A DNA stretch of 64,000 nucleotides, taken from positions 1 through 64,000 of the forward strand of contig JAMPFN010000007.1 of the NCBI GenBank assembly GCA_023664445.1. The letters run 5' to 3'. The notes beneath the pieces are model-generated. The model was not told where the DNA came from. It saw only the letters and a program-made list of their open reading frames with translations, and made no database searches. This DNA is from Clostridium sp. (GTDB taxonomy: Bacteria > Bacillota > Clostridia > Oscillospirales > Ruminococcaceae). A program made the position numbers and the translations under genes. Below, one piece after another: positions 44,138 to 51,678 of the stretch (positions are counted from its first letter, which is position 1; the number at the start of each line of letters is the position of its first letter).

Positions 44138-44395
44138 ATGTATAAAATTATAAAAACATCAATAAGTACCGATAAGCGAAGAGTCTATTCGATTTACAGA
44201 TATAAAGCTGAAATAGACGGAAAATATATAGTAACTTACGGCGTTGCTGCTGCAAATACAACAGAGTGCAGCCGTGTAAACGAAATATCGTTTGACGAAG
44301 ATACCGCTTTTAACATTTTAAACTGTGTTTCAGAAAATTCGGTTACAGTCAGCAAACTGAAAGACTTTGTGATCGATTATTTGGACAAATTATAA
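44138..44395 (+). CDS. DUF6514-like small protein
   Basis: 85-residue soluble protein resembling the DUF6514 group of small clostridial proteins (IYRYKAEIDGKYIVTYGVAA, then the short C-terminal VIDYLDKL). The function is unknown. I chose ATG 44138, seven bases after GAGGAG. It is a single plus-strand gene between a family C element and the corrinoid ABC genes. A weak stem, GTCGAGTAA/TTACCCGAC, at 44517-44540 may end it; the rest of 44396-44680 shows no gene. Confidence 0.68.
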   Translation: MYKIIKTSISTDKRRVYSIYRYKAEIDGKYIVTYGVAAANTTECSRVNEISFDEDTAFNILNCVSENSVTVSKLKDFVIDYLDKL

Positions 44396-44680
44396 TCTTC
44401 CACCAATTAAAGTTGAAGCGTATAGATAATCCAAGTAAAAATTTGCCGGAATCTATACGCCGTTTACCCTATGGGAGTAAATCAGACTTTACGGTAGTAT
44501 TGTCTAAAAAATAAGCGTCGAGTAATTTAACTTACCCGACGATTTATTATCTATTTAGAAAGACTATAATGAAGTGTGTAAAACCATAAAAACAACAATC
44601 GCTAATATCAAAATAACTTTTATAATTCTATCATCATTCTCACAATAACGGTTTATCTCCCATTCAGACTAAACTTGATT

Positions 44681-45820
44681 TTATTCCGTATTTTTTACTA
44701 CTTTATTGACATTGATCCGGTTTTTTGACCAAAGCCGGTTATTTTCCTTTGCATATTCATAAAGTTTTTTATTTTCGCTGTTAAGTGTTCCGAAATGTTC
44801 GGTACAGCAAATGACTTTGCGGCAATTTTCCATAAGCTTCACAGCCTTATCAAAATTATAAGCTGAAATAGGCTCGAATGCTTTTTCCGAAACGACTTCC
44901 GCCGCCAACGCAGATGCAGCAGGAAAATCTATATCATTTTCATAGATAATACCTGCCGCAAAAGGTATCTGCATTCTTTGAAGCCGACGAAAAGTATTTA
45001 TTCCCGTTCCGCCGCCTGCGATCACAAACACTTGCGGCTGTCCGCTCACACGTTCAAGCTCCGCCGAGCCATAGCCCGAATAATAGCTTGCCGCTGAAAT
45101 ATCATAAAGCCTGCTTATATATTCATCGGTAAATATCTCTTCGGGAGCGCCGCATTTATCGATCCCGCCATTACTTATGCAGATGACAAAATCTGAAATT
45201 CTTTGAGCAAGGTCAAGCTCGTGCATTGACATGATAACGCTGATTTTTTTTATGGTCACAAGCCTTTTCAGCATTGACAGCAGCTCAAGCTTATGATGAA
45301 TGTCCAGAAAGGAAGTCGGCTCGTCCAAAATAAGAACATCAGGCTCTTGACACACCGCTCTTGCAAGCATTACACGCTGTCTTTGACCGTCGCTTATGCA
45401 GTTAAAATCCCTGTCAGCAATACTTTCCACAGACATAAGCTTCATTGCTTCGGCTATCTGTTTTTTGTCGTTCTCCGAAAGAATCCCAAGCTGACCGGTA
45501 TAGGGATAACGTCCCGATTTGATAACGTCATAACAAGTCATCAGCTCCGGACGGATAGACGCGGTCGTCATAATTGACATAGTTTTTGCAAGCTCATTAT
45601 TGCTTATATCTTTAAGATTTTTTCCGCTTATAAATACGCTTCCCGCAAGCATCGGCAGCTGTGCCGCAATAGTTTTAAGAACAGTCGATTTTCCTGCGCC
45701 GTTCGGTCCGATGAGAGTTACTATCTCCCCTTTATTCACCGAAATATCGATATTATCTATCAGGATCTTTTTATTATATCCCACGGCAAGCTTATCGGTG
45801 TTAAAAATAATATTTTGCAT
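44681..45820 (-). CDS. corrinoid/iron-type ABC transporter ATPase with C-terminal extension (BtuD-like)
   Basis: 379 residues. The first ~255 form a FecE/BtuD-type ATPase: Walker A IGPNGAGKST, signature ISDGQRQRVML and Walker B VLILDEPTSFLD, with the H-loop MSMHELD. An extra ~125-residue C-terminal domain starts near QPQVFVIAGGGTGINT, which looks like a nucleotide-binding glycine loop, and is of unknown function. GAGGAGG lies six bases before ATG 45820. It is the last gene of the riboswitch-controlled cbiK unit if transcription reads through, ten bases after the permease gene. Confidence 0.88.
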   Translation of the reverse strand: MQNIIFNTDKLAVGYNKKILIDNIDISVNKGEIVTLIGPNGAGKSTVLKTIAAQLPMLAGSVFISGKNLKDISNNELAKTMSIMTTASIRPELMTCYDVIKSGRYPYTGQLGILSENDKKQIAEAMKLMSVESIADRDFNCISDGQRQRVMLARAVCQEPDVLILDEPTSFLDIHHKLELLSMLKRLVTIKKISVIMSMHELDLAQRISDFVICISNGGIDKCGAPEEIFTDEYISRLYDISAASYYSGYGSAELERVSGQPQVFVIAGGGTGINTFRRLQRMQIPFAAGIIYENDIDFPAASALAAEVVSEKAFEPISAYNFDKAVKLMENCRKVICCTEHFGTLNSENKKLYEYAKENNRLWSKNRINVNKVVKNTE

Positions 45821-45830
45821 ACCTGCCTCC

Positions 45831-46841
45831 TCAGGCTGTTTTTTTTCGGCTGAGCATTATGCTTATTACGACAGGCGCTCCGAAAAGCGCCGTAACTGTG
45901 CTTATGCTTAGTTCCGACGGTGCAAATACCGTTCGTGCTATCATGTCGCAGACAAGGCAGAAAACCGCTCCTCCCAAAAAAGACGCAGGAACAACAATAT
46001 ATGGTTTTGCCGTACCGAAAATCTTTTTCACAATATGCGGAACGGCGATCCCCACAAATGAAACAGGTCCTGCAAAGGCGGTGACGCAGGCTGAAAGTAC
46101 GCTTGAAAGCAGTATAAGAACAGCCCTGAAACGCTTTATATTAACCCCAAGATTTTTTGCATAGACCTCTCCGAGCTGATATGCTCCTATCTGTTTTGAG
46201 ATAAGCAGTACAATTGCAAAGGCAGGAAAAACAACGGCAGCCATTACGCCGATATCGTCGCTGCCTATTCCCGAAAAGCTTCCCATTGACCAGTTATGAA
46301 GATTTACGATATTTGAATCGTCCGCAAAGGTTACGATAAAATCCGTAACCGCAGAACATATATATCCTATCATAACTCCGCTTACAATAAGAGCGGAGCT
46401 TTTTTTGACCTTGCCCGATACCATAAGAATTACCGCCATTGAAAGAATCGACCCGATAAACGCAGAGGAAATAAGCTCTGCCGAGCTGAGAATACTGCCG
46501 ATTTTCAAAGAAAAAATCATAGTGACCGCTACCGCAAGCTTTGCGCCCGAGGAAATTCCCAAAACGAAAGGTCCGGCAATGGGATTTGCAAAAAAGGTTT
46601 GCAGTAAAAATCCCGATACGGATAATGCTCCGCCGAGAATTACTGCTGAAAGAACTCTCGGAACGCGTATTTCCATAATAATATTTTCCGCAGAATTATT
46701 TTCGCTTTTTCCAAAAATAACCTTAGTGACTTCTCCGGCAGGAATTTTAATACTTCCCGAATAAAGCCCGATCATCACGGCTGCGGCAAGCAAAACAAAA
46801 AGTATTATAAAACACGCCGTATATCTTATATTTTTATTCAT
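45831..46841 (-). CDS. FecCD/BtuC-type ABC permease
   Basis: 336-residue membrane protein with about nine to ten hydrophobic segments, of the BtuC/FecCD family that imports vitamin B12, haem or siderophores. Typical stretches are RVPRVLSAVILGGALSVSG, NPIAGPFVLGISSGAKL and PVSFVGIAVPHIVK. I chose ATG 46841, five to six bases after GAGGT; an ATG at 46853 overlaps that site. Linkage to cbiK and a cobalamin riboswitch suggests corrinoids as substrate. Confidence 0.9.
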   Translation of the reverse strand: MNKNIRYTACFIILFVLLAAAVMIGLYSGSIKIPAGEVTKVIFGKSENNSAENIIMEIRVPRVLSAVILGGALSVSGFLLQTFFANPIAGPFVLGISSGAKLAVAVTMIFSLKIGSILSSAELISSAFIGSILSMAVILMVSGKVKKSSALIVSGVMIGYICSAVTDFIVTFADDSNIVNLHNWSMGSFSGIGSDDIGVMAAVVFPAFAIVLLISKQIGAYQLGEVYAKNLGVNIKRFRAVLILLSSVLSACVTAFAGPVSFVGIAVPHIVKKIFGTAKPYIVVPASFLGGAVFCLVCDMIARTVFAPSELSISTVTALFGAPVVISIMLSRKKTA

Positions 46842-46860
46842 ATCATACCTCATTAGCTGA

Positions 46861-47262
46861 GAATCCCCATGATTTTTAGTAATACTTTCCCCAAGGGGAA
46901 GTATTACTAAAAATGCGAGTACTCACACAGAATGTTCTTGGCAAGAATCAGGAGATAAGGCACCTCAAAATTTTGAAAGTTCATTTCATTGTAACCCCTA
47001 ATTGCTGAATGGAAAAGTTTTTCATTTACAGTCACCGACTATAAAGATAGTCATTATTTTTTGCTTTTGCAACTCACAGCGTAAGCTGTGCCGGAGCAGA
47101 AGCTTGATTTTCTTTGGTTCGTTTCTTGCATCAAGGCAAGAAATGAACATACTCTCCCCCACGGGGCGTGGAGATGTCACGAAGTGACAGAGGGAACGTC
47201 TCGTAGAGATTGTTCCCTTATCAGGGATGGAGAACAGCGTTCCCCTGAATGAACAAGATTAC
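46861..47262. repeat. family C composite element, inverted relative to 43502-43946
   Basis: The 418-base gap between btuF-like and btuC-like genes. The hairpin TAGTAATACTT..CCCC/GGGG..AAGTATTACTA lies at 46876-46911. The stretch 46890-47060 aligns, reversed, with about 43650-43790. The AAGCTTGATTTTCTTTGGTT block (47108-47162) aligns, reversed, with 43559-43612. The right edge (AACAAGATTACCGAACA) matches the right edge of the copy at 49341-49549. Confidence 0.72.
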
Positions 47263-47271
47263 CGAACAGGT

Positions 47272-48405
47272 CTATTCAAGATGATAGATATACGACGGAG
47301 ATCCATTATCATTTCCTGTAAAAATCAAATGCATATCGTAAATCATATCCGCCGCTCCCGTTGTCTGCTGAAACATATTTTTATCCGTACACCATACATT
47401 TCCGTTTTTTACCGCCTTAAAATCCGCAAACAGACTGTTTTTCCCGATCAGCTCGTCAACTGATGAAATACCGCCGTCGATCGTACTGTTGTATATCAGA
47501 AAATCAGTGTCCTTCGCCTTATCGTAAAAGCTTTCAAACTGTACGTTCATGGTGGAAAGCGAATTGTCCTCCACCTTCAAATCATCAGCCGTAAAAATAT
47601 TTTGTCCGCCGGCAAGTTCTATCATTTTGGAAACATAGTCTCCCGGCTTATGGATATTTACAAGTCCGTTCGACGTGATATAGAAAAAAGCCGCTGTTTT
47701 TCCTGTGTTTTCATCTTCCGAAAAAGTATCGACCGCCTTTGTTTTCTCCTTAAAAAAGCTGTCAGCCTCCGCCTGCTTTCCCGTAAGCAAACCGTAAAGC
47801 TTTATCCATTCCATTCGTCCAAGCGGATGAGATTCATAGCTTGAACGCTCCACCATGACAGGTATTCCCATTTTTTCAAGTTGCTCGCGAATTTCAGGAC
47901 TGTGGTATATCATAGTCGATTCTATGGCAAGACAGCAGCCTGTATCAATAATCAGTTCGTAGTCGGGAGCGGAATACTTTCCGGCATAGAGAATTTCTCC
48001 GCTGTTCATTGCATTTTTGATTTCCGGCAGCGACCAGTCTTTTTCCATAGTTGCAGTCAGCTTTACAACGTCAAGGGCATTAATTTTACTGAATAGATCC
48101 ATAGCGGACGACGCCGCAAGATAAATATTATCGGCAGGCTGACGTATAACGGTTACGGAATCGGGAATATTCTGCGGAACAACGCCGTTTTCAGGTACTA
48201 ACATATATTGTTCATCTTTTCCGATAGTAATAAATGCCAGATCGTTTTCATAGTAATCGACCGAAAACATCTCCGCGTATTCCAGTTCCATACTGCCTGT
48301 TTTTTGCAATTCCGAAAAATTGATATTTTCATTTTCGGAATTTTTACATGAAACAAGACTTAGCGTCAGTACTGCCGATAATATACATAAAACAAATCTT
48401 TTCAT
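47272..48405 (-). CDS. ABC transporter substrate-binding lipoprotein (BtuF-like)
   Basis: 377-residue lipoprotein with signal peptide and lipobox LSLVSC (Cys near 20), then a class III binding-protein fold of the BtuF/FepB type (VVKLTATMEKDWSLPEI, LIIDTGCCLAIES, ASSYE-like KMGIPVMVERSSYESH). It should hand a corrinoid or related ligand to the BtuC/BtuD proteins encoded downstream. ATG 48405 overlaps the preceding stop (TGATG). The stop codon lies ten bases from a family C edge. Confidence 0.87.
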   Translation of the reverse strand: MKRFVLCILSAVLTLSLVSCKNSENENINFSELQKTGSMELEYAEMFSVDYYENDLAFITIGKDEQYMLVPENGVVPQNIPDSVTVIRQPADNIYLAASSAMDLFSKINALDVVKLTATMEKDWSLPEIKNAMNSGEILYAGKYSAPDYELIIDTGCCLAIESTMIYHSPEIREQLEKMGIPVMVERSSYESHPLGRMEWIKLYGLLTGKQAEADSFFKEKTKAVDTFSEDENTGKTAAFFYITSNGLVNIHKPGDYVSKMIELAGGQNIFTADDLKVEDNSLSTMNVQFESFYDKAKDTDFLIYNSTIDGGISSVDELIGKNSLFADFKAVKNGNVWCTDKNMFQQTTGAADMIYDMHLIFTGNDNGSPSYIYHLE

Positions 48406-49283
48406 CAGAATATTGACGCTGAATCAAAATTCAGGGTGTACTCGATTTCGTGCGGAGCGCTCATAGCTGTCGTATTTGCGGAAACAGGCATTTCATGGTC
48501 AAAGTAAGTCACGGGGATTTTGAATGTGGAATTTCCCTCGGTATTGATGACCTCATACTTTACGCCGTCAACTATCATATAGTCATAGTTTGAACTGCTC
48601 CAAACGATCTCGGCATAAACAACGCCGTCCTCAACAGACAGCTTTGCGGGAGATTCCACCGAAGCGCGTCCCGAACCGCCGCTAAGTGTAACATTTACGG
48701 TATATTCTCCGTCTTTCAATCCAACGACGCCCCCGTCGGAAAACGCTTCCGACGGAAGAGAAGCAGAACGGAATACCAATGTGCGGTCATACCACTTTTC
48801 CTTTTTCTTGCTGAATGCGGAACAGTCGATAGCCTTATCCAAAGCTTCAACAGGAACGGTGTATGTATGCTCTCCGTTTTCATTTTCTTCAAAATGAATA
48901 TATCCGCTTTCAACAGCGTCCTCCCCTTTACCCATGAAAATGTACAGATATCCTTTTCCGCTCATTGTCATGACAGCAGTCATTTCACCATTGTCAACAG
49001 TCAATTCACACTTTACTATTTTAAACATAGACGAGCTCGATTCAGCTGTAATTTTGTATACACCGTCTTTCAGCTCATTGCCGTATACGGGAGTAAGGTT
49101 TTCGGCGCCAAGGTCGATTTCGGGAGCTTTTTCTCCCTCTCCTGCTATATTATTTTCAGTCGATCCCGAGGTTTCAGCCGACTGTGAAGTACTGCTTTCA
49201 GAAGCGGAATCGTCTGTACTGCATCCCGAAAACGTACCGATAAGAAGTCCCGATACAAGCAGGACAGTAATAATTTTTTTCAT
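48405..49283 (-). CDS. lipoprotein with two tandem NEAT-like domains
   Basis: 292-residue lipoprotein: lipobox GTFSGC with Cys21, a Ser/Thr/Glu-rich linker, then two related beta-rich domains at about 66-175 and 186-290. Both open with LKDG.Y, and the second has ESPAKLSVEDGVVYAEIVW, much like the start of NEAT (iron-transport-associated) domains that bind haem. The haem-ligating second Tyr motif is not clear, so ligand binding is open. Its place between cbiK and btuF suggests a tetrapyrrole-binding surface protein. AAGGAG precedes ATG 49283, just after an intrinsic terminator. A NEAT assignment needs a profile search. Confidence 0.68.
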   Translation of the reverse strand: MKKIITVLLVSGLLIGTFSGCSTDDSASESSTSQSAETSGSTENNIAGEGEKAPEIDLGAENLTPVYGNELKDGVYKITAESSSSMFKIVKCELTVDNGEMTAVMTMSGKGYLYIFMGKGEDAVESGYIHFEENENGEHTYTVPVEALDKAIDCSAFSKKKEKWYDRTLVFRSASLPSEAFSDGGVVGLKDGEYTVNVTLSGGSGRASVESPAKLSVEDGVVYAEIVWSSSNYDYMIVDGVKYEVINTEGNSTFKIPVTYFDHEMPVSANTTAMSAPHEIEYTLNFDSASIF

Positions 49284-49299
49284 TGTATTTTCTCCTTAT

Positions 49300-49327
49300 A
49301 AAAACGGCGGTAAGATTCTCACCGCCG
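49300..49327 (-). terminator. intercistronic terminator between cbiK and the NEAT-like gene
   Basis: On the minus strand CGGCGGT (49327-49321) and ACCGCCG (49311-49305) form a seven-pair GC stem, then TTTTTA. It sits only about 17 bases before the NEAT-like start, with the ribosome-binding site directly behind the T run. It should lower, or conditionally stop, transcription into the transporter genes. Confidence 0.75.
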
Positions 49328-49340
49328 ATTTATTTATCAT

Positions 49341-49549
49341 TAGATGTGTTCAATACCTTGTTTATAGGTGAAACTATCCCCATTATTCTTACCAAGAGAA
49401 CGTTCTATGTGGTTACCCACATTTTTTGAAATACTGCCCAAAGGGTGGTATTTCAAAAAATCATGAGGATTCCAAAGGGAATCATTCCCTTTGGCAGGGG
49501 GTACAGGGGGACAGCGTCCCCCTGCATGAACGAGATTACCGAACACGAT
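49341..49549. repeat. family C-type element, about 209 bp
   Basis: The ends are inverted copies: GATGTGTTCAATACCTTGTT at the left against GAACGAGATTACCGAACACG at the right. Inside, the hairpin TGAAATACTGCCC/GGGTGGTATTTCA (49427-49455) and CATGAGGATTCCAAAGG match the copy at 43502-43946. It starts three bases after the cbiK stop codon. Confidence 0.7.
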
Positions 49550-49552
49550 CTA

Positions 49553-50542
49553 TTATTTAATAGAATCAATTGCAGCTTTTGCGTGTTCAACGTAAATTTT
49601 TCTGATCTCCTCGTTTTCACCGAGTCCGCGGAGCAGACACTCTACTTCAAAGCCCTCTTTTTCAAATGCCGACTTCCATGAGTCATCTTCATCGCCTGCC
49701 ATATCGTTATTGGCATGATCGCCCGCAACTACCATAAGCGGTTCGAGAACCACTTTCTTGTAATTTCCTTCCTTTACTTTTGCGATAACATCATCAAGAG
49801 AAGGCTCGGCTTCAACAGTACCCACAAAATAATTTTTATGTCCGTCAGCTGTGAGAAGATCCTGCATTTTCTGATAAACCTGATTTGCCTCATGCTCTGT
49901 ACCGTGACCCATAAAACAAATTGCCGTTTCGCCGTCGTCATATTCGGACGTCCAGTCAACGATCGCCTTTTCCACTCTTGCAAAGTCATCGTCGCTTGTG
50001 AGAAGCGGCTCGCCGAATACGACCTTATCAAATGCATCGGAATAGTTTGCGACCTTGGATGTTATTTCCTCATATTCGATACCGTTCATAAGGTGAGTAG
50101 GCTGAACGACAAGAGTTTTAACATTATTGTCAACGGCTCTGTTCAAAGCGGCGTCAATATCGTCAATAAGAATTCCGTCGCGTCTGTTTACATGGTCGAT
50201 AACGATATTTGCAGTAAATCCGCGTCTTACCGAATAATCGGGAATTGAAGCTTCAATATCGTTTTCAATAGCGCCTATGGTAAGACGGCGGCTGTCGTTA
50301 AAGCTTGTTCCAAAGCTTAAAACAAGCAGTTCGTTGTCGCCTATCCCGTCCTCGTTGCGTATGTTGTCCAACGAAGCGTCGCCTGTTGTGTAGTCCTCGT
50401 CCTCATCTGCTTCCTCTGCTACAGAAGAAGCGGAATTTTTGCTGCTCTCGGACTCTGAGCTTTTATCGTCACAGCCGACGAACGACGTTGCCATAAGTGA
50501 AATTGCAGCAACAGCGGCAAGAATTTTCTTTAAGTTATTCAT
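49553..50542 (-). CDS. cbiK: sirohydrochlorin cobaltochelatase with lipoprotein signal (CbiK)
   Basis: 329 residues. CbiK inserts Co2+ into sirohydrochlorin early in anaerobic cobalamin synthesis. The catalytic histidines fall in FMGHGTEH (H213) and VAGDHANNDMAGDEDDSWK (H276), spaced as in Salmonella CbiK. Unlike cytoplasmic CbiK, it has a signal peptide and lipobox SFVGC (Cys24), then a Ser/Glu/Asp-rich linker to about residue 60, so it should be anchored outside the membrane. I chose ATG 50542, eight bases after CGGAGG. It is the first gene behind the minus-strand cobalamin riboswitch. An extracytoplasmic CbiK is known from Desulfovibrio, where it binds haem. Confidence 0.9.
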   Translation of the reverse strand: MNNLKKILAAVAAISLMATSFVGCDDKSSESESSKNSASSVAEEADEDEDYTTGDASLDNIRNEDGIGDNELLVLSFGTSFNDSRRLTIGAIENDIEASIPDYSVRRGFTANIVIDHVNRRDGILIDDIDAALNRAVDNNVKTLVVQPTHLMNGIEYEEITSKVANYSDAFDKVVFGEPLLTSDDDFARVEKAIVDWTSEYDDGETAICFMGHGTEHEANQVYQKMQDLLTADGHKNYFVGTVEAEPSLDDVIAKVKEGNYKKVVLEPLMVVAGDHANNDMAGDEDDSWKSAFEKEGFEVECLLRGLGENEEIRKIYVEHAKAAIDSIK

Positions 50543-50574
50543 AGTTTTTCCTCCGATTGATTTTATATTAAATG

Positions 50575-50652
50575 CCTCGCACATTCGCTCGTTTCATTAG
50601 CTACGTGCGTATCGGCAAATAGTAAACGCCAAATAAATTTGCCGTTTACTAT
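50575..50652. repeat. family E repeat
   Basis: Begins CTCGCACATTCGCTCG and continues to AAATAGTAAACGCCAAATAA and TTTGCCGTTTACTATT, a self-complementary stretch. Its last part is the inverted copy of 37648-37680. Confidence 0.6.
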
Positions 50653-50681
50653 TGATTTTCTCAATCAGAAGCATTGATAAT

Positions 50682-50717
50682 AAAAAAATGCCGTCCTTTC
50701 ATTGAGAAAAGATGGCA
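50682..50717 (-). terminator. terminator of the cbiK cobalamin riboswitch leader
   Basis: On the minus strand TGCCATC and GACGGCA pair (one mismatch), with an inner CTTT/AAAG, followed by TTTTTTT (50688-50682). It lies about 140 bases before cbiK and 245 bases after the aptamer, which fits a transcription-terminating expression platform. Confidence 0.65.
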
Positions 50718-50726
50718 CACCAAATA

Positions 50727-50892
50727 AGAACTTTTACCGATAGGCTATTGCATATGTATTTTCGGCAAATTTTCCTGATAAACTGCGTTGATTTTTCTTG
50801 CCATACGCCGGTATGCCTGCAAAAAATCGCCTTGTTTTCAGAAAAATCATGCTCAAAAATCTACACGCAAATCCTATCGGTATAAGTTCTAA
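50727..50892. repeat. family B element inside the cbiK leader
   Basis: The arms are AGAACTTTTACCGATAGG and CCTATCGGTATAAGTTCT, different in sequence from other family B copies but matching each other. The core follows the copy at 55273-55436 closely; the apex here is ATAC-GCCG-GTAT (50803-50814). The element lies between the riboswitch aptamer and its terminator. Confidence 0.78.
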
Positions 50893-50961
50893 GACCCTGT
50901 CAAAACAGCGTCTAAAAACGTACAATCAATACCTCGTGATCCGGAATTTTATTCCTGTACT

Positions 50962-51194
50962 GATTTACGGCAGGTTTCCTGACTTTGGTATCTGCATTCA
51001 TGACCGCCTTCCCAATATTATTGTCCCGAAAAATATGGCGGGCTTCCGGCAAGCTTTACTTGCCTCGTTTATATCAGTGACATAATGGTCATGAACTTCT
51101 CCTACACAGTGACGAGATCGTACAGGATTTTCACCTGTTTCCCTTTTACCCTCAGTCTTTGCTGACAAGCAGCAAAGCTGCAGCACCGTAAATC
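50962..51194 (-). promoter_or_regulatory. cobalamin riboswitch upstream of cbiK
   Basis: On the minus strand, AAAGTCAGGAAACCTGCC is the B12 box. GAAACAGGTGAAAATCCTGT, a CGTCACTGTG block and GGGAAGGCGG are the other conserved core elements. The ends GATTTACGG (51194-51186) and CCGTAAATC (50970-50962) pair perfectly as P1. The aptamer is about 233 bases, long because of an extended peripheral arm (GGCAAG/CTTGCC). It should repress the cbiK-transport unit when adenosylcobalamin is plentiful. Confidence 0.92.
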
Positions 51195-51241
51195 TATTCA
51201 ATTTTCATATTATAGATTTTATGTACATAAATCTAATTTCA

Positions 51242-51269
51242 ATTATAACACCGATATTGCAAAAATCAA
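51242..51269 (-). promoter_or_regulatory. promoter of the cbiK riboswitch transcript
   Basis: On the minus strand: TTGATT (51269-51264), a 16-base spacer ending in TGT, and TATAAT (51247-51242), so it also has an extended -10. It is arranged back to back with the promoter at 51356. Confidence 0.72.
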
Positions 51270-51355
51270 GTATTTTCAATTAAAACCGTCAAAAATCACA
51301 AATCATTCCATGATATCTCCGTTGTATTGTGATAAGATGTACAACCAGCCCTATC

Positions 51356-51384
51356 TTGACAAAATAAACTTTCTGTAATATAAT
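51356..51384 (+). promoter_or_regulatory. consensus sigma-A promoter of the cobalamin operon
   Basis: TTGACA (51356-51361), a 17-base spacer and TATAAT (51379-51384): a full consensus match. The expected start is near 51391, just before the riboswitch. Confidence 0.88.
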
Positions 51385-51404
51385 AAAATAACAATCGAAT
51401 ATGG

Positions 51405-51575
51405 TAACAGGTGTCGGATATTCTTTTATTGGAATGATCCGGTGAAAAGGGAAGCAGGTGCAAATCCTGCACGAACTCGTCACTGTAACTGCGGAATCTG
51501 AAAAAATATGCCACTGATTTGCAATTGGGAAGGCTTTTCAGGTAATGATGCTCAAGTCAGGAGACCTGCCTGTTA
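51405..51575 (+). promoter_or_regulatory. cobalamin riboswitch upstream of cbiC
   Basis: GAAGCAGGTGCAAATCCTGC, the CGTCACTGTAAC block, TTGGGAAGGC and the B12 box AAGTCAGGAGACCTGCC occur in the right order. P1 forms from TAACAGG (51405-51411) and CCTGTTA (51569-51575). A half family B end (AGAACCTGTCCACATAGG) begins two bases after the aptamer, at 51578. Confidence 0.93.
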
Positions 51576-51678
51576 TTAGAACCTGTCCACATAGGCTCTT
51601 AAAGTGCATAACGCCACGAGTAATTGGCTGTACGTTTCAATAAATATGTTCAATGACTTGTTTCGATCAAGTGAACTG

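Noticed and set aside
44574-44665. minus-strand open stretch with a hydrophobic end (VILILAIVVFMVL)
   Set aside because: There is no start codon before the hydrophobic part and a stop lies just upstream; perhaps a gene relic, but not supportable.
50798-51085. 95-codon plus-strand frame
   Set aside because: It overlaps the family B element and the minus-strand cobalamin riboswitch.
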